A stretch of DNA of 64,000 bases from Pseudomonas shahriarae (GCF_014268455.2 NZ_CP077085.1:3017001-3081000), one strand, 5' to 3'; positions 53,875 to 63,880 are shown, numbered from the stretch's first letter. Translations and numbers: made by a program. Notes: generated by a model not told the origin, from the letters alone.

Positions 53875-53898
53875 ATCAATGACAGACATGACGACTAT
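53875..53898 (+). promoter_or_regulatory. MexT-binding (nod-box-like) site upstream of mexS
   Basis: ATCA-N5-AGACAT-N4-ACTAT at 53875-53898 fits the outer blocks and exact spacing of the MexT consensus ATCA-N5-GTCGAT-N4-ACYAT; the central block matches poorly. It lies 78 bp before the mexS start in the mexT-mexS intergenic region. Confidence 0.55.
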
Positions 53899-53975
53899 TA
53901 ATGGCGACTGGTGGCCTTGCCCCGAAAGCCCAGATAAAGTTCATGGCATTAGAGGTTACTTTGGCGAGGTTTGCG

Positions 53976-54998
53976 ATGTCCCGCACGATCCGTTTTCACA
54001 AGTTTGGTCCGGCCGAGGTGCTCAAGTGCGAAGAGCATGAAGCCACGTTGCCCGCACCGGGCGAAGTGCAGGTGCGTGTCGAAGCGATTGGCATCAGCTG
54101 GTACGACATTCTCTGGCGGCAGAACCTGGCGTCTTCCCATGCGCGCTTGCCGTCGGGCCTTGGCCATGAAATGGCCGGTGTGGTGGTGGCGGTGGGCGAG
54201 GGCGTTGAAGACCTGGCCATTGGCGACAAGGTTGCCAGTTTTCCGGCCGAAAGCCCGAATGACTATCCAGTGTATGGCGAACTGATTGTCCTGCCCCGTT
54301 CAGCCCTGACCCGTTACCCGGATGTCTTGAGCCCGGTGCAGGCCAGCGTGCATTACACACCGTTGTTGATTGCCTACTTTGCCTATGTCGACCTGGCGCG
54401 GGTCAAGCCCGGGCAATTCGCCCTGGTCACGGATGCCAGCCATTGTGCCGGGCCTTCGTTCGTACAATTGGGCAAGGCCCTGGGGGCGCGGGTGATTGCC
54501 GCCACCAAGTCGCCGGACGAGCGTGAATACCTGCTGTCCCTGGGCGCGGAAAAGGTCATCGTCACTGAAGAGCAGGACTTGCTGATGCAAATCAACAAGT
54601 TCACCGAGGGACGCGGCGTGGATGTGGTGTTTGACGGCCTCGGTGGCCCCCAGATGTCGCTGTTGGGCGATGTGCTCGCACCCCGTGGCAGCCTGGTGTT
54701 GTATGGCTTGCAAGGTGGTAACCAGACCCCGTTCCCGGCCTGTGCCGCGTTCCAGAAAAACATCCAGTTCTTTGTGCACTGCATCGGCAACTTCACTGGC
54801 AAGCCGGAGTTGGGCATTGCCCAGGACCAGGCCGCATTGCAACGGGCCCTGCGCGAGATCAACCAGTTGACCGCCGACGGCATGCTGGTGCCGCTCAAGA
54901 CCCGAGTGTTTGCGTTCAGCCAGTTCGTCGAAGCCCATCGCTATATGGACGAATGCCCATGTCGCGAGCGGGTGGCGTTGCAGGTTGAAGCCGTTTGA
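53976..54998 (+). CDS. mexS: MexS-type zinc-independent alcohol dehydrogenase/quinone oxidoreductase
   Basis: 340-residue MDR-family oxidoreductase. The N-terminal GroES-like domain starts MSRTIRFHKFGPAEVLKCEE and the nucleotide-binding domain has LVTDASHCAGPSFVQLGKALGA. The zinc-binding Cys cluster of true alcohol dehydrogenases is absent. It is divergent from mexT, as in P. aeruginosa, where MexS is thought to detoxify electrophiles and its loss activates MexT. ATG 53976 follows GGCGAGG. Confidence 0.88.
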   Translation: MSRTIRFHKFGPAEVLKCEEHEATLPAPGEVQVRVEAIGISWYDILWRQNLASSHARLPSGLGHEMAGVVVAVGEGVEDLAIGDKVASFPAESPNDYPVYGELIVLPRSALTRYPDVLSPVQASVHYTPLLIAYFAYVDLARVKPGQFALVTDASHCAGPSFVQLGKALGARVIAATKSPDEREYLLSLGAEKVIVTEEQDLLMQINKFTEGRGVDVVFDGLGGPQMSLLGDVLAPRGSLVLYGLQGGNQTPFPACAAFQKNIQFFVHCIGNFTGKPELGIAQDQAALQRALREINQLTADGMLVPLKTRVFAFSQFVEAHRYMDECPCRERVALQVEAV

Positions 54999-55133
54999 TC
55001 TGTGGGAATGTTCGTAAACGGACATTTCGCCGGTGTTTGCCATGGGGCAAATACGCCATTTAGAAGGACAGGATCTCCGCGCCTGCTGAATCTGCCGCCG
55101 GGATTCTTCCCCTGCAAAACCTGCCTTTAATGC

Positions 55134-55168
55134 CGCCGCTGCCCTGAATCCCAGAGCAGCGGCGTTTT
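55134..55168 (+). terminator. Rho-independent terminator downstream of mexS
   Basis: CGCCGCTGC (55134-55142) pairs with GCAGCGGCG (55156-55164) around a 13-nt loop and is followed by TTTTA. It lies about 135 bp after the mexS stop. Confidence 0.75.
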
Positions 55169-55169
55169 A

Positions 55170-55699
55170 CATGGGCACTGCGGTAAACACCGGCTCGCCA
55201 AACTGCACTGGTTTTCGCGCCGAGTCTGTATCTTTTAATCATCAAACAAGCGCTGATAATTGCCCAGTCACTTTCATCTCAAGGACTGAGCAATGATTGC
55301 AGAAATCAAATCCAAACAGCGGTTCGCTGTAACTAACAAGTCGTCTTGTATACCGGCTCAAGGACGTTGGCCTGTAGAGAGAGGCTTAAAGTGCGCGCGA
55401 ACTGAATCCCGACCTTGCCCTGCACTGCATATGTCAGATCATTCTTTAATGTTTGAGTTAAAGACTAGTAGGAAGTTGTAAGACCGTTCCTAAGGCGGTC
55501 ATTGGGCCGCTGTAGGGGCTTTCTTCAGCAGGTGGTCGCATCTTCGTCGGGATGTTCCAACTGGCGTTTTGTTGTGCGGTGCTAACATTTAGCTATCAGC
55601 TTTAATCGCAACAGACGTCAACTCTAAGCAAACAGCAGGTCGGACAGGCACGCGCAACTGCTTGCTCGGAACTGACAGTTAACCTCAGGTAGTAAAGCT
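55170..55699. other. Intergenic region before the uncharacterised gene at 55700
   Basis: About 530 bp. A 62-codon frame at 55293-55481 has AAGGA 12 nt upstream, but its protein (rich in Cys, Arg and Ser) resembles no family and I do not call it. No repeat or RNA gene was recognised. CTCAGGTAGTAAAGCT precedes the next gene. Confidence 0.35.
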
Positions 55700-57109
55700 A
55701 TGAGCGCTATTCACGAACAAGCCATGAATTATGTTTACCAGCAGGTATTGCAACGGTTGCAGGGCTACTTCTCGCGAGCGGAGCGCACCGCACTTCAGTT
55801 ATTGATTCAGCGGTTGATTGTAGCGGCAGGTGGCATCGAGCAGATCGGCGACTACAAAGTACTGGTCACCCACGGGGGCGGCAAAGGCAGCAGTTACGCA
55901 CTGGCCTTCTTGCGCGCCGCCCAATTGACCATCGCCGGCCGGGCGCCGAGGAGTTTTCAATTGCGAGTCGCAACCCTGCGCCATACCGGGATGACGCAAG
56001 CGGCGCTGGACAGCATTCATCGGGGCTACAGCGCGTTGTTTTTCCACGACGACCCCAGGGTCGAGCTGCTGATGGTGGAAAACCAGGAGGTTCTGCCCTT
56101 CAACCACCTGCGCCCCGCTTCAGCAGCGGGCCAGGATATCGGCCGGCGCAACATGTTGATGATCGGGCATAAGCGTTCAGGGGATATCCGCGCCAGCGTG
56201 TGCAACGACAGATACTTGTCCCTGGGGGATTTCTATCGCCGTATCACGGCATGGGACGGTGGGGTGCACGCCCTGGTCAGCAGTGATTCGCCGCGCCAGC
56301 AGAACCAATACCTGGCGTGGCTGTTCAGGACCACCCGCGCTGCTGGCATGAAAGGCCACGCCGGCCAGCCACTGGCGCTCAATGCCCTGTTTTGCCGGAT
56401 GGATGATTGCAGCGCCGGCTATTACCGCGATGTCTATGGCGAACATTACGCGTCGGAGGATAACGCTTCCAAAGAGGTGCATCGTCACCTGACCTATATC
56501 GGCGTGGCCGATCTGTTACGCGCGGCCGGGCAGGATTTCACGGCACTGCTTAACGATTTTATGGGTTACAAACAGGATGAATTCGCCTTTCAGTTCAGCA
56601 CCCCGGCCTACGCCAACCCCTTGCTGATGGCGCATATGCATGGCCTGCAGGCCGAAGTGCTGCTGGGCCTTGATTATCGAGAGGGCGTCACGCGCTTTAT
56701 CGAACACGCCAGCGGCTTTATGCGCCGTAAAAAAATCCCCGAATTGCTGATTGCCCAAGCCGGCACCAAGGATGGGCGCATGCTGGCGGCGACCTACGCC
56801 CGCGAGTTCTTTGGCCTGGAGGAGAGCCAACTGGTGTGCCTGTTGTTTTCACCGTTTATCCAGCAAGGACAGCGGCTGGAAGCCTTCTTGCGTCGCTGTC
56901 ACCCGGGCATGCTGGTGGTGCTGCCCGAACTGCACAAAGCTCTCGAGGGCAAGGCGTCGGCAGAGCTGATCCAGCATTGGATGGTCGATACCAGCGGTTT
57001 GCCCCTGGCGCTTTTGCAGCATTTGTACGGCACCCATGTCGCGGCCAATGCGGCCTGTATCAATGTCGAGGAGCCGGCCACAGGACCGTGCGGCGTAACA
57101 GGGTACTGA
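55700..57109 (+). CDS. Uncharacterised conserved protein
   Basis: 469 residues, soluble, with no signal peptide. A glycine-rich stretch VTHGGGKGSSYALAFLRAAQ at about 56-75 could bind a phosphate group but is not a canonical Walker A. Two Cys lie in CRMDDCSAGYYRDVYGEHYA. I recognise no family. It is followed 43 bp later, on the same strand, by a MocR-type regulator, so the two may form a unit, possibly linked to a PLP-related compound. Confidence 0.6.
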   Translation: MSAIHEQAMNYVYQQVLQRLQGYFSRAERTALQLLIQRLIVAAGGIEQIGDYKVLVTHGGGKGSSYALAFLRAAQLTIAGRAPRSFQLRVATLRHTGMTQAALDSIHRGYSALFFHDDPRVELLMVENQEVLPFNHLRPASAAGQDIGRRNMLMIGHKRSGDIRASVCNDRYLSLGDFYRRITAWDGGVHALVSSDSPRQQNQYLAWLFRTTRAAGMKGHAGQPLALNALFCRMDDCSAGYYRDVYGEHYASEDNASKEVHRHLTYIGVADLLRAAGQDFTALLNDFMGYKQDEFAFQFSTPAYANPLLMAHMHGLQAEVLLGLDYREGVTRFIEHASGFMRRKKIPELLIAQAGTKDGRMLAATYAREFFGLEESQLVCLLFSPFIQQGQRLEAFLRRCHPGMLVVLPELHKALEGKASAELIQHWMVDTSGLPLALLQHLYGTHVAANAACINVEEPATGPCGVTGY

Positions 57110-57152
57110 GGGTGGTTGCGCGACGGCAGCCGTTGCTCGGGCAGGAATCCTC

Positions 57153-58553
57153 ATGAGGGACGATAAACAGGCAGACTTCGCCTATCAGGCGGTGTATCGC
57201 TACATGATCAACCTAATCAATGAAGTGGGCACCGAGGGCCGGGTCAAGCTGCCGTCCTTGCGACACCTGGCAGAGCGGTTGAATGTGTCGATTTCCACCA
57301 TTCAGTACGCCTACTCGCTCCTGGAAAAGGAGGGCAGGGTGTACTCGGTAGCCAAGTCCGGCTACTACGCCTTGCCCATTGCCGGTAGCACTGCGTGCTG
57401 TACCACGGGGGATTTGCTGGAGCGCTTGTATGTAGGGGCACGCAGGCCGGGGATGTTGGTACTCAGTGCCGATGAGCCGGCACAGCTGTTGTCCCTGGAC
57501 GCGCCGCTGCTGCAACTGGAGCGTGAACTGGTGCGCCAGTATCCGCGCCAGTTGCAACCCTATTCCCAGCCGTGTGGTATCTGGGAACTGCGTGCGGCAC
57601 TGGCGGCGCGCTATACCCGTTCGCCCACACGTTGCTGGCAGGCGGATGACGTGTACATCGGCGCGGACCTGCGAGGTGTCCTGGCCATTCTGATCGAAGT
57701 GCTGGCGCTCAAAGGGGCGACGGTGTTGGTGGAGTCGCCATGTGACTGGCTTATCCTGCGCCTGTTGCAAGATGCCGGAGTGCGTGTGATCGAGTGGCCA
57801 TGCAACGAGCAGGGCAGGCTCGATCCTGGGTATCTGGAGCAGCAACTGCGGACCGAGGGGGTGCAACTGGCGCTGCTGTCCTCGACCCCAGGCCTTGCCA
57901 CGGGCAACGTCTTGAGTGTGGCGGATCAGGCGCAGGTGGCCAGGTTACTGGAGCAATATGACTGTTGGCTGCTGGAAAACGACACCCATGGCGGGCTGGC
58001 GTTTGAGGCGTGCACCCGCTACCTGCGGGACCTGGTGAACCCCGAGCGGCTGATGGTGTTTTCCAGTTTCGAGAAAGCCATGGGCCCGGAGGCGCCCTAT
58101 GGTTATCTACTCTCGCGGCACCTGAGCACGCCCTTGCAGCGTCAGTTCCTGTTGCGTGCGTTTCGTTTATCGTCCATTCGCCAGCGTGCGATTGCCCGGC
58201 TTTACCACAGTGGCCGCTTTGACCAGCACCTGGATGATTTGCGCATAGTGCTCAAGGAACACGCTGCAGCGATGCAGGCACGCCTGGCCCAGCATCTGGG
58301 CGAGCGCGTGACGTACCGGACGCCGCAGGCTGGCGCCACCTTCTGGTTGCGTTCGACCGAGGCCGTGGATATGCGCCGGGTGTTCCAGAACATGCTGGCG
58401 CGCCAGGTGGTGATCGCCCCGGGCGAGTTGTTCAGCGTGACTGGCCTGTACCAGCAGCACTTTCGCTTGAGCCATGTGGTCAGCACTCATCACAGCCTGG
58501 ACCTGGTGCTGGAGGAGTTGGCCCAGGCCCTCAGGCAGGGGCAGCACGGATGA
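57153..58553 (+). CDS. MocR-type GntR regulator with aminotransferase-like domain
   Basis: 466 residues. The winged helix is at 1-75 (VKLPSLRHLAERLNVSISTIQYAYSLLEKEG), followed by a fold-type-I aminotransferase domain. The segment VFSSFEKAMGPEAPYGYL aligns with the PLP-lysine region SFSKxLxPGLRxGY, so the Lys seems retained, though its context is altered. MocR proteins use PLP or an amino-acid adduct as effector. Most are divergent from their target; here the partner is upstream in the same direction. Confidence 0.83.
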   Translation: MRDDKQADFAYQAVYRYMINLINEVGTEGRVKLPSLRHLAERLNVSISTIQYAYSLLEKEGRVYSVAKSGYYALPIAGSTACCTTGDLLERLYVGARRPGMLVLSADEPAQLLSLDAPLLQLERELVRQYPRQLQPYSQPCGIWELRAALAARYTRSPTRCWQADDVYIGADLRGVLAILIEVLALKGATVLVESPCDWLILRLLQDAGVRVIEWPCNEQGRLDPGYLEQQLRTEGVQLALLSSTPGLATGNVLSVADQAQVARLLEQYDCWLLENDTHGGLAFEACTRYLRDLVNPERLMVFSSFEKAMGPEAPYGYLLSRHLSTPLQRQFLLRAFRLSSIRQRAIARLYHSGRFDQHLDDLRIVLKEHAAAMQARLAQHLGERVTYRTPQAGATFWLRSTEAVDMRRVFQNMLARQVVIAPGELFSVTGLYQQHFRLSHVVSTHHSLDLVLEELAQALRQGQHG

Positions 58554-58667
58554 ATTGGTTTTGTGGGAAATATCACTGATTGTTGTGGGATAGATACCGT
58601 CGCGTGGCGGTCGAACACCCAGTAAACTGCATTCCTTTTCCGAATCCTTCTTTTCAGAGGTTTTTGC

Positions 58668-60314
58668 ATGACTCTCAGTCCTTTTGCGGGCAAACCGGCG
58701 CCAGCTCAATTGCTGGTGGACATCCCGCGACTGGTGACGGCCTATTACACCGGCCAGCCCGATGCAGCGATCTCCACTCAGCGCGTGGCTTTCGGTACGT
58801 CCGGGCACCGTGGCAGTTCTTTTGACTTGAGCTTCAACGAATGGCACGTACTGGCCATCAGCCAGGCCATTTGCCTGTACCGCGAGGCGCAAGGCATCAA
58901 TGGCCCGCTGTTTGTCGGCCTCGACACCCACGCGCTGTCCACGCCGGCCGGCGCCAGCGCCCTGGAAGTGCTGGCCGCCAACGGTGTGCATGTGATGCTT
59001 GCCGAAGGCGATGAATACACGCCGACCCCGGCGATTTCCCACGCCATCCTCTGCTACAACCGTGGCCGCACCAGCGGGCTGGCCGACGGCATTGTCATCA
59101 CGCCCTCCCATAACCCGCCCCAGAGCGGCGGCTACAAGTACAACCCGCCCAACGGCGGCCCGGCCGATACCCACGTCACCAAATGGATCGAGGCCAAGGC
59201 CAACGAACTGCTGGCGGCCAAGCTGGCCGGGGTCAAGCGCATCACCCACGCGCAGGCGCTGAAAGCCGACACCACCCATCGCCATGACTACCTCAACACC
59301 TATGTGGCCGATCTGGTGAATGTCATCGACATGGACGCCATCCGCAGCGCCGATCTGCGCCTGGGCGTGGACCCGCTGGGTGGAGCAGGGGTGCGCTACT
59401 GGTCGGCCATCGCCGAGCATTACCGTCTGAACCTGGACGTGGTGAATACCGAAGTCGACCCGACCTTCCGTTTCATGAGCGTGGATTGGGATGGCCAGAT
59501 CCGCATGGACCCGTCCTCCAGCTACGCGATGCAAGGCCTGATCGGCCTTAAAGAACGCTTCGATGTAGCGTTTGCCTGCGACCCCGACCACGACCGCCAC
59601 GGCATCGTCACTCCGTCGGGCGGGCTGTTGGCGCCGAACAACTACCTGGCGGTGTCGATCGACTACCTGTTCCAGAACCGTCCCCAATGGCGGGCGGATG
59701 CTGCCGTGGGTAAAACCGTGGTCAGCAGCGGTTTGATCGACCGCGTGGCCGCACGCATCGGCCGCCGCCTGTACGAAGTGCCGGTAGGCTTCAAATGGTT
59801 TGCTGACGGCCTGTTCGACGGTTCCCTGGGCTTTGGCGGCGAAGAAAGCGCGGGCGCTTCGTTCCTGCGCAAGGACGGCAGCGTGTGGAGTACTGACAAG
59901 GACGGTCTGACCCCGGCCTTGCTGGCCGCAGAAATGACCTCGCGCAAAGGCCAGGACCCCAGCCAGATCTACCGTGGCCTGACCGACGCCCTGGGCGAGC
60001 CGTTCGCCATTCGGGTGGATGCCAAGGCCACGCCGGCGCAGAAGGCGCTGCTGGGCAAACTGGCACCGGAGCAGGTCACGTCCACGCAATTGGCCGGGGA
60101 GAGCATCCAGCAGATCCTCAGCCATGCGCCGGGGAATGACCAGGCGATTGGCGGGCTGAAAGTCATGACCGAAAACGGCTGGTTTGCCGCACGGCCGTCG
60201 GGCACCGAGGATATCTACAAGATCTACGCCGAGAGCTTTGTTGGCGAAGATCACCTCAAGCGCCTGGTGGAAGAGGCTCAGGTGTTGGTGGATGGCGCCA
60301 TCACCCCGAACTGA
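58668..60314 (+). CDS. pgm: Phosphoglucomutase (alpha-D-glucose phosphate-specific)
   Basis: 548 residues of the alpha-phosphohexomutase superfamily interconverting glucose-1- and glucose-6-phosphate. It has the sugar-phosphate loop FGTSGHRGS (~43-51), the phosphoserine loop [12 protein letters not shown], the metal loop DPDHDRHG and the C-terminal phosphate-binding [15 protein letters not shown]. All are intact and the length matches E. coli Pgm. It is transcribed alone and followed by a REP element. Confidence 0.95.
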   Translation: MTLSPFAGKPAPAQLLVDIPRLVTAYYTGQPDAAISTQRVAFGTSGHRGSSFDLSFNEWHVLAISQAICLYREAQGINGPLFVGLDTHALSTPAGASALEVLAANGVHVMLAEGDEYTPTPAISHAILCYNRGRTSGLADGIVITPSHNPPQSGGYKYNPPNGGPADTHVTKWIEAKANELLAAKLAGVKRITHAQALKADTTHRHDYLNTYVADLVNVIDMDAIRSADLRLGVDPLGGAGVRYWSAIAEHYRLNLDVVNTEVDPTFRFMSVDWDGQIRMDPSSSYAMQGLIGLKERFDVAFACDPDHDRHGIVTPSGGLLAPNNYLAVSIDYLFQNRPQWRADAAVGKTVVSSGLIDRVAARIGRRLYEVPVGFKWFADGLFDGSLGFGGEESAGASFLRKDGSVWSTDKDGLTPALLAAEMTSRKGQDPSQIYRGLTDALGEPFAIRVDAKATPAQKALLGKLAPEQVTSTQLAGESIQQILSHAPGNDQAIGGLKVMTENGWFAARPSGTEDIYKIYAESFVGEDHLKRLVEEAQVLVDGAITPN

Positions 60315-60330
60315 CACACAGTTGTAAAAA

Positions 60331-60421
60331 ATGTGGGAGCGGGCGTGCTCGCGATGGCGGTGGATCAGTCAATACATGTGTGACTGACCCATCGTCATCG
60401 CGGGCAAGCCCGCTCCCACAT
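60331..60421. repeat. Paired REP element (REPIN) downstream of pgm
   Basis: ATGTGGGAGCGGGC at the left end and GCCCGCTCCCACAT at the right end are inverted copies of the common Pseudomonas REP, extended inward by GCTCGCGAT / ATCGCGGGC and a central pair TCAGTCA/TGACTGA. This gives a ~91-bp hairpin 16 bp after the pgm stop, between convergent genes. Confidence 0.9.
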
Positions 60422-60444
60422 TGGTTTTTGAGTCTGGCTCGAGA

Positions 60445-61140
60445 TCAGGCCAGGTCCACCAGCACCACTTCGCTGTCTTCGACCGCCGTCACCCGCAACA
60501 CCCGCTCATCCTGCACCGCAATGCCGTCACGCGCCTGCGCTCGCAGACCATTGACCTCGATCACCCCGGTCGCCGGCACCAGGTACGCCCGGCGGCCTGC
60601 ATCCAGGTGATACTCGGCACTTTCCCCAGCCTTCAGATTGGCCGCCACCAGGCGTGCGTCGGCACGGATCCGCAGGCTTTCATGGTCACCGTGCTTGCCG
60701 CTGGCCAAGGTCACGAACCCTTCGCGCTCACCCTTGGGAAAAGGTTTGGCGCCCCAGGAAGGGGGCAAGCCCGCTTCATTGGGAATGATCCAGATCTGGA
60801 AAATCTTGGTCGCCGTGGCTTCAAGGTTGTATTCGCTATGGGCGATCCCGGTACCGGCGCTCATCACCTGCACGTCGCCCGCCTCGGTACGGCCCTTGTT
60901 GCCCAGGTTGTCAGCGTGGCTGATGGCACCTTCACGCACATAGGTGATGATTTCCATGTCCCGGTGCGGATGCTGCGGAAAGCCGGTGCCCGGCGCGATG
61001 ATGTCGTCGTTCCACACCCGCAGGTTGCCCCAGTGCATACGTTGCGGGTCATGGTACTCGGCGAACGAGAAGTGGTGATGAGCATCCAGCCAACCGTGAT
61101 TGGCGCCGCCCAGGGAGGTAAAAGGTCGAAGTTCAAGCAT
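60445..61140 (-). CDS. Pirin-family bicupin protein (YhhW-like)
   Basis: 231 residues with two cupin domains. Metal ligands of the first cupin are seen in FPQHPHRDMEIITYV (His-x-His) and the later AGTGIAHSEYN. Some family members have quercetinase activity. Its physiological role in Pseudomonas is uncertain. The gene is convergent with pgm across the REP element. Confidence 0.88.
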   Translation of the reverse strand: MLELRPFTSLGGANHGWLDAHHHFSFAEYHDPQRMHWGNLRVWNDDIIAPGTGFPQHPHRDMEIITYVREGAISHADNLGNKGRTEAGDVQVMSAGTGIAHSEYNLEATATKIFQIWIIPNEAGLPPSWGAKPFPKGEREGFVTLASGKHGDHESLRIRADARLVAANLKAGESAEYHLDAGRRAYLVPATGVIEVNGLRAQARDGIAVQDERVLRVTAVEDSEVVLVDLA

Positions 61141-61367
61141 GATCGTCTCCTGTTGATGGGCCTATCATCCGCCAGGGCATCATCGACAAAAAGCGTAAAA
61201 AATGCCTAATTCTCATCAGATTATTCGATTGTTTTTCCAGTCCCAGAACTAGACCCCAGCTTCAGTTAATCGCCTAACTGCATGAAGCCAAAGCAATTGG
61301 CTGGAACTGTCGGGGGATTCCGGCGACCATAGGGGCTCTGTTCGCTCAAGCCCCCGCAGGAGTCCGC

Positions 61368-63833
61368 GTGCCGCAACACACCCCCGATCTGCCTCCCGAA
61401 CTGCGCCCCCTGGCGCAAATGCCGCTGTTCAAACGCCTGGCTGCGCGGCTGTTTGGCCACGGGTTGACGCGCCTGCGGGCCCAGCATCGTTTTTCGTGGT
61501 TGCACGGTCAGGCCGATGGCTTTCGCAGCGGGCATGAGGCCGGCGTGGAGTATGGCTACCAGGAAGGCCGGCGCGATGGCATCGAAGAGGGGCGTCAGGT
61601 TCTGTTGATTCGCGACTTCCGTAGCGATGAGCACCGCGCCCCGGGCGTGGACGACAGCCTGTTCGACGATTGGCGCCTGCCACTGACCCCCGAGTTGAAA
61701 AAACGCATCAAAGCCGATGTGGCGCGCCTGCTGCCGGCCCATGCGCAGCCCAGCACGGCGCAGTGGAAGATGATCTTCAGCGATACCCCTTCAACTTCGG
61801 TGATTGCCGGGGCCGGGGCTGGCAAATCTACCTCGCTGGTCCTGCGGATCCTGCTGTTGACCCATTACCTGGGCTTTGAGCTGAGCGCCATGACCGTGGT
61901 GACCTTCACCCGCGAGTCACGCCAGGACTTTATCCGCAAGCTCATGGAGATTCTCCACCTGTGGGGCCAACCCCTTGCTTTGAAAGAAGCCCAGGCGGTA
62001 GTGCGGACCTTTCACTCGCGCATCCTGCCCATGGTTCGCAGCCTTCCGGGCTTTGAGCGGTTGCAGGCCTTCGAAAACCTGCGCAGCGGCCTCTACGATG
62101 ACGAGGCCGACAGCAACCCCTTCGACCTGCGCATCAACGATGCCCAGCGCCAGCAGCTCAATGCCTGCTACCACGGCCTCTACGGCCGGCATGCACGTTT
62201 TCGCGAGTTGATTGCACCGATGGCCCGCCATGCCTTGCAGCTCAAGGAGCTGGAGCGCGACCACCCGGATGTGCAAAAACGCGTGGCCGTCACCGAGTTG
62301 GCGGCCAAGCGCGATGAAGAATTGTGCGATGTGATCGAGGATCTGTGGTTCCGGGCCGGCGCATGGCCGATCAAGGGCATCGAGCCGAACCGCCAGCGTG
62401 TTGAAATCAATGGTGCGTCGTTCCATTGCCATGGCTACAGCGCCGAGCTGGATGCCTGGGTAGTGCTGGGTTTCGACGCCAGGGAAAACCCACAGATCGC
62501 CCGCTCTGGGGCTAAGCTGTCGGTGCGGGCTGAATGGGCGGTCAAGCGCACCCTGTTTCAAGCATTCTGCCGCAAGCCATTGATTTGGCTGGATAATTAC
62601 GAATCATCCAGGCGCCTGTTGAGCAGCCTGGCGGGGGATGCCAGCTCCGGCCCCGGGTTTGATTACAAGGTCAAGGGTGAGTTGGCTTCAGCGCCATTGC
62701 TGGACTGTTTCGTGAGCGCCGCCGGCTTTATCGAGAACCTCGGCCTGGACGTGCCCACGGCGGTGGGCCAGATGAGCTTTGCCAAGGATGACCCGGACCG
62801 CGGCTTCTTCGAGGCCCTGAGTATTTTCTGGAAGGCCCTGGAAGATCATCTGCTGGACCAGTCGCCGCCGATCATGACCTACAACCGCATGTTTTCGCTG
62901 TTTGGCGAGAACACGCCAGAAAACCTCAAGCTGCTCAGCGACGGGCTGTTGCGCCCGCTGTCGCACTTGATGATCGACGAATTCCAGGATGTCTCGCCAC
63001 AGATCGTGTCGTGGATCCGCGCCAGCCTGCGCGAGATCCGCAGCCGTGGGCCGGCGCTGCATGTGGGGCGCGCGGCCCAGCATTCTTCGCTGCTCTGTGT
63101 CGGTGATGACTGGCAGTCGATCTATGGCTGGCGCGGCAGTTCGCCCAAGTACTTCATGGAGTTCAACAAGGAGTTCCCGTCGCCGACCACCACGCGGGTG
63201 ATGCTCGGGGAGAACTTCCGCAGTCATCAGCACATCATTGATGCGGCCGAACATATCGTTAAAGCCGCACCGGCAATCAGCGGCAAGAAGGCCAAGGCCA
63301 GCGGCGCAGCCAGGGCGCTGGTGCCGGTACAGGTGCTGGATCGTGACGAGGCGGGCCTGGCGCAGCAGTTGCTGGCGCACTATCAACGGGGCGAATCGGT
63401 ATTGATGCTGTATCGAAAAAGCAGCGATAAGCTATTGATTCAGGAGCATATTCGGTCTGTAGTTAACCTTGATTCTAGCTTGCCGCCGGGCATGCGCCGC
63501 TTTAAGCAACTGACCTACCACAGCGCCAAGGGGCTGCAGGCGGATGCCGTGTTTTTGCTTGGCGACTGCCAGCACCTGACCCGTTCGCCTTACAAGAACC
63601 AGGTGTACCGCATGGCCGGCCTTGGCAAGGACGGGGATGCCGAGCCTTACGACAATGCGCAAAAAGACGAAGTGCTGCGCCTGGCCTATGTCGGGATTAC
63701 CCGGGCGGTGAGCCATTGCTATTGGTATGTCGAAGGGCAGGATGGCCAGGTGGGGCATGCGCCCAGGGCGTCGGATCGGGTGGCGGGGGGCAAGGCGTTC
63801 TTTGATGATCGCCGCGCCATTAAAGCGCAATAA
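61368..63833 (+). CDS. Superfamily I (UvrD/Rep-like) DNA helicase with N-terminal GxxxG tract
   Basis: 821 residues. Helicase motifs in order: Q-like region, I (AGAGAGKST ~147-155), Ia (TVVTFTRESRQDF), II (LMIDEFQDVSP), III (GDDWQSIYGWRGSS), IV (LGENFRSHQHI), V (HSAKGLQADAVFL) and VI (LAYVGITRAVSH). The first 100 residues contain eight glycines spaced exactly four apart (residues 47-75, GQADGFRSGHEAGVEYGYQE onward), a GxxxG helix-packing tract as in FliH. The start is GTG 61368 with AGGAG 5 nt upstream. It presumably translocates 3'-5' on DNA; the partner is unknown. Confidence 0.88.
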   Translation: MPQHTPDLPPELRPLAQMPLFKRLAARLFGHGLTRLRAQHRFSWLHGQADGFRSGHEAGVEYGYQEGRRDGIEEGRQVLLIRDFRSDEHRAPGVDDSLFDDWRLPLTPELKKRIKADVARLLPAHAQPSTAQWKMIFSDTPSTSVIAGAGAGKSTSLVLRILLLTHYLGFELSAMTVVTFTRESRQDFIRKLMEILHLWGQPLALKEAQAVVRTFHSRILPMVRSLPGFERLQAFENLRSGLYDDEADSNPFDLRINDAQRQQLNACYHGLYGRHARFRELIAPMARHALQLKELERDHPDVQKRVAVTELAAKRDEELCDVIEDLWFRAGAWPIKGIEPNRQRVEINGASFHCHGYSAELDAWVVLGFDARENPQIARSGAKLSVRAEWAVKRTLFQAFCRKPLIWLDNYESSRRLLSSLAGDASSGPGFDYKVKGELASAPLLDCFVSAAGFIENLGLDVPTAVGQMSFAKDDPDRGFFEALSIFWKALEDHLLDQSPPIMTYNRMFSLFGENTPENLKLLSDGLLRPLSHLMIDEFQDVSPQIVSWIRASLREIRSRGPALHVGRAAQHSSLLCVGDDWQSIYGWRGSSPKYFMEFNKEFPSPTTTRVMLGENFRSHQHIIDAAEHIVKAAPAISGKKAKASGAARALVPVQVLDRDEAGLAQQLLAHYQRGESVLMLYRKSSDKLLIQEHIRSVVNLDSSLPPGMRRFKQLTYHSAKGLQADAVFLLGDCQHLTRSPYKNQVYRMAGLGKDGDAEPYDNAQKDEVLRLAYVGITRAVSHCYWYVEGQDGQVGHAPRASDRVAGGKAFFDDRRAIKAQ

Positions 63834-63839
63834 ATCAAA

Positions 63840-63876
63840 TGTGGGAGCTGTCTCGCCGGGCGGGACAGCTCCCACA
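63840..63876 (+). terminator. REP-like hairpin after the helicase gene
   Basis: TGTGGGAGCTGTC (63840-63852) and GACAGCTCCCACA (63864-63876) form a perfect 13-bp stem between convergent genes. The arms resemble the Pseudomonas REP ends, and it may act as a bidirectional transcription barrier. No T-run follows. Confidence 0.65.
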
Positions 63877-63880
63877 CCCT

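Noticed and set aside
55293..55481. 62-codon frame with an AAGGA upstream
   Set aside because: The spacing is long, the composition is unlike a protein and I see no family. Possible but unsupported.
58167..60317. 716-codon open frame on the minus strand
   Set aside because: It lies opposite pgm and the end of the MocR gene, whose motifs are intact. The antisense product is His/Gln/Gly-rich, as expected for the shadow of a GC-rich gene.
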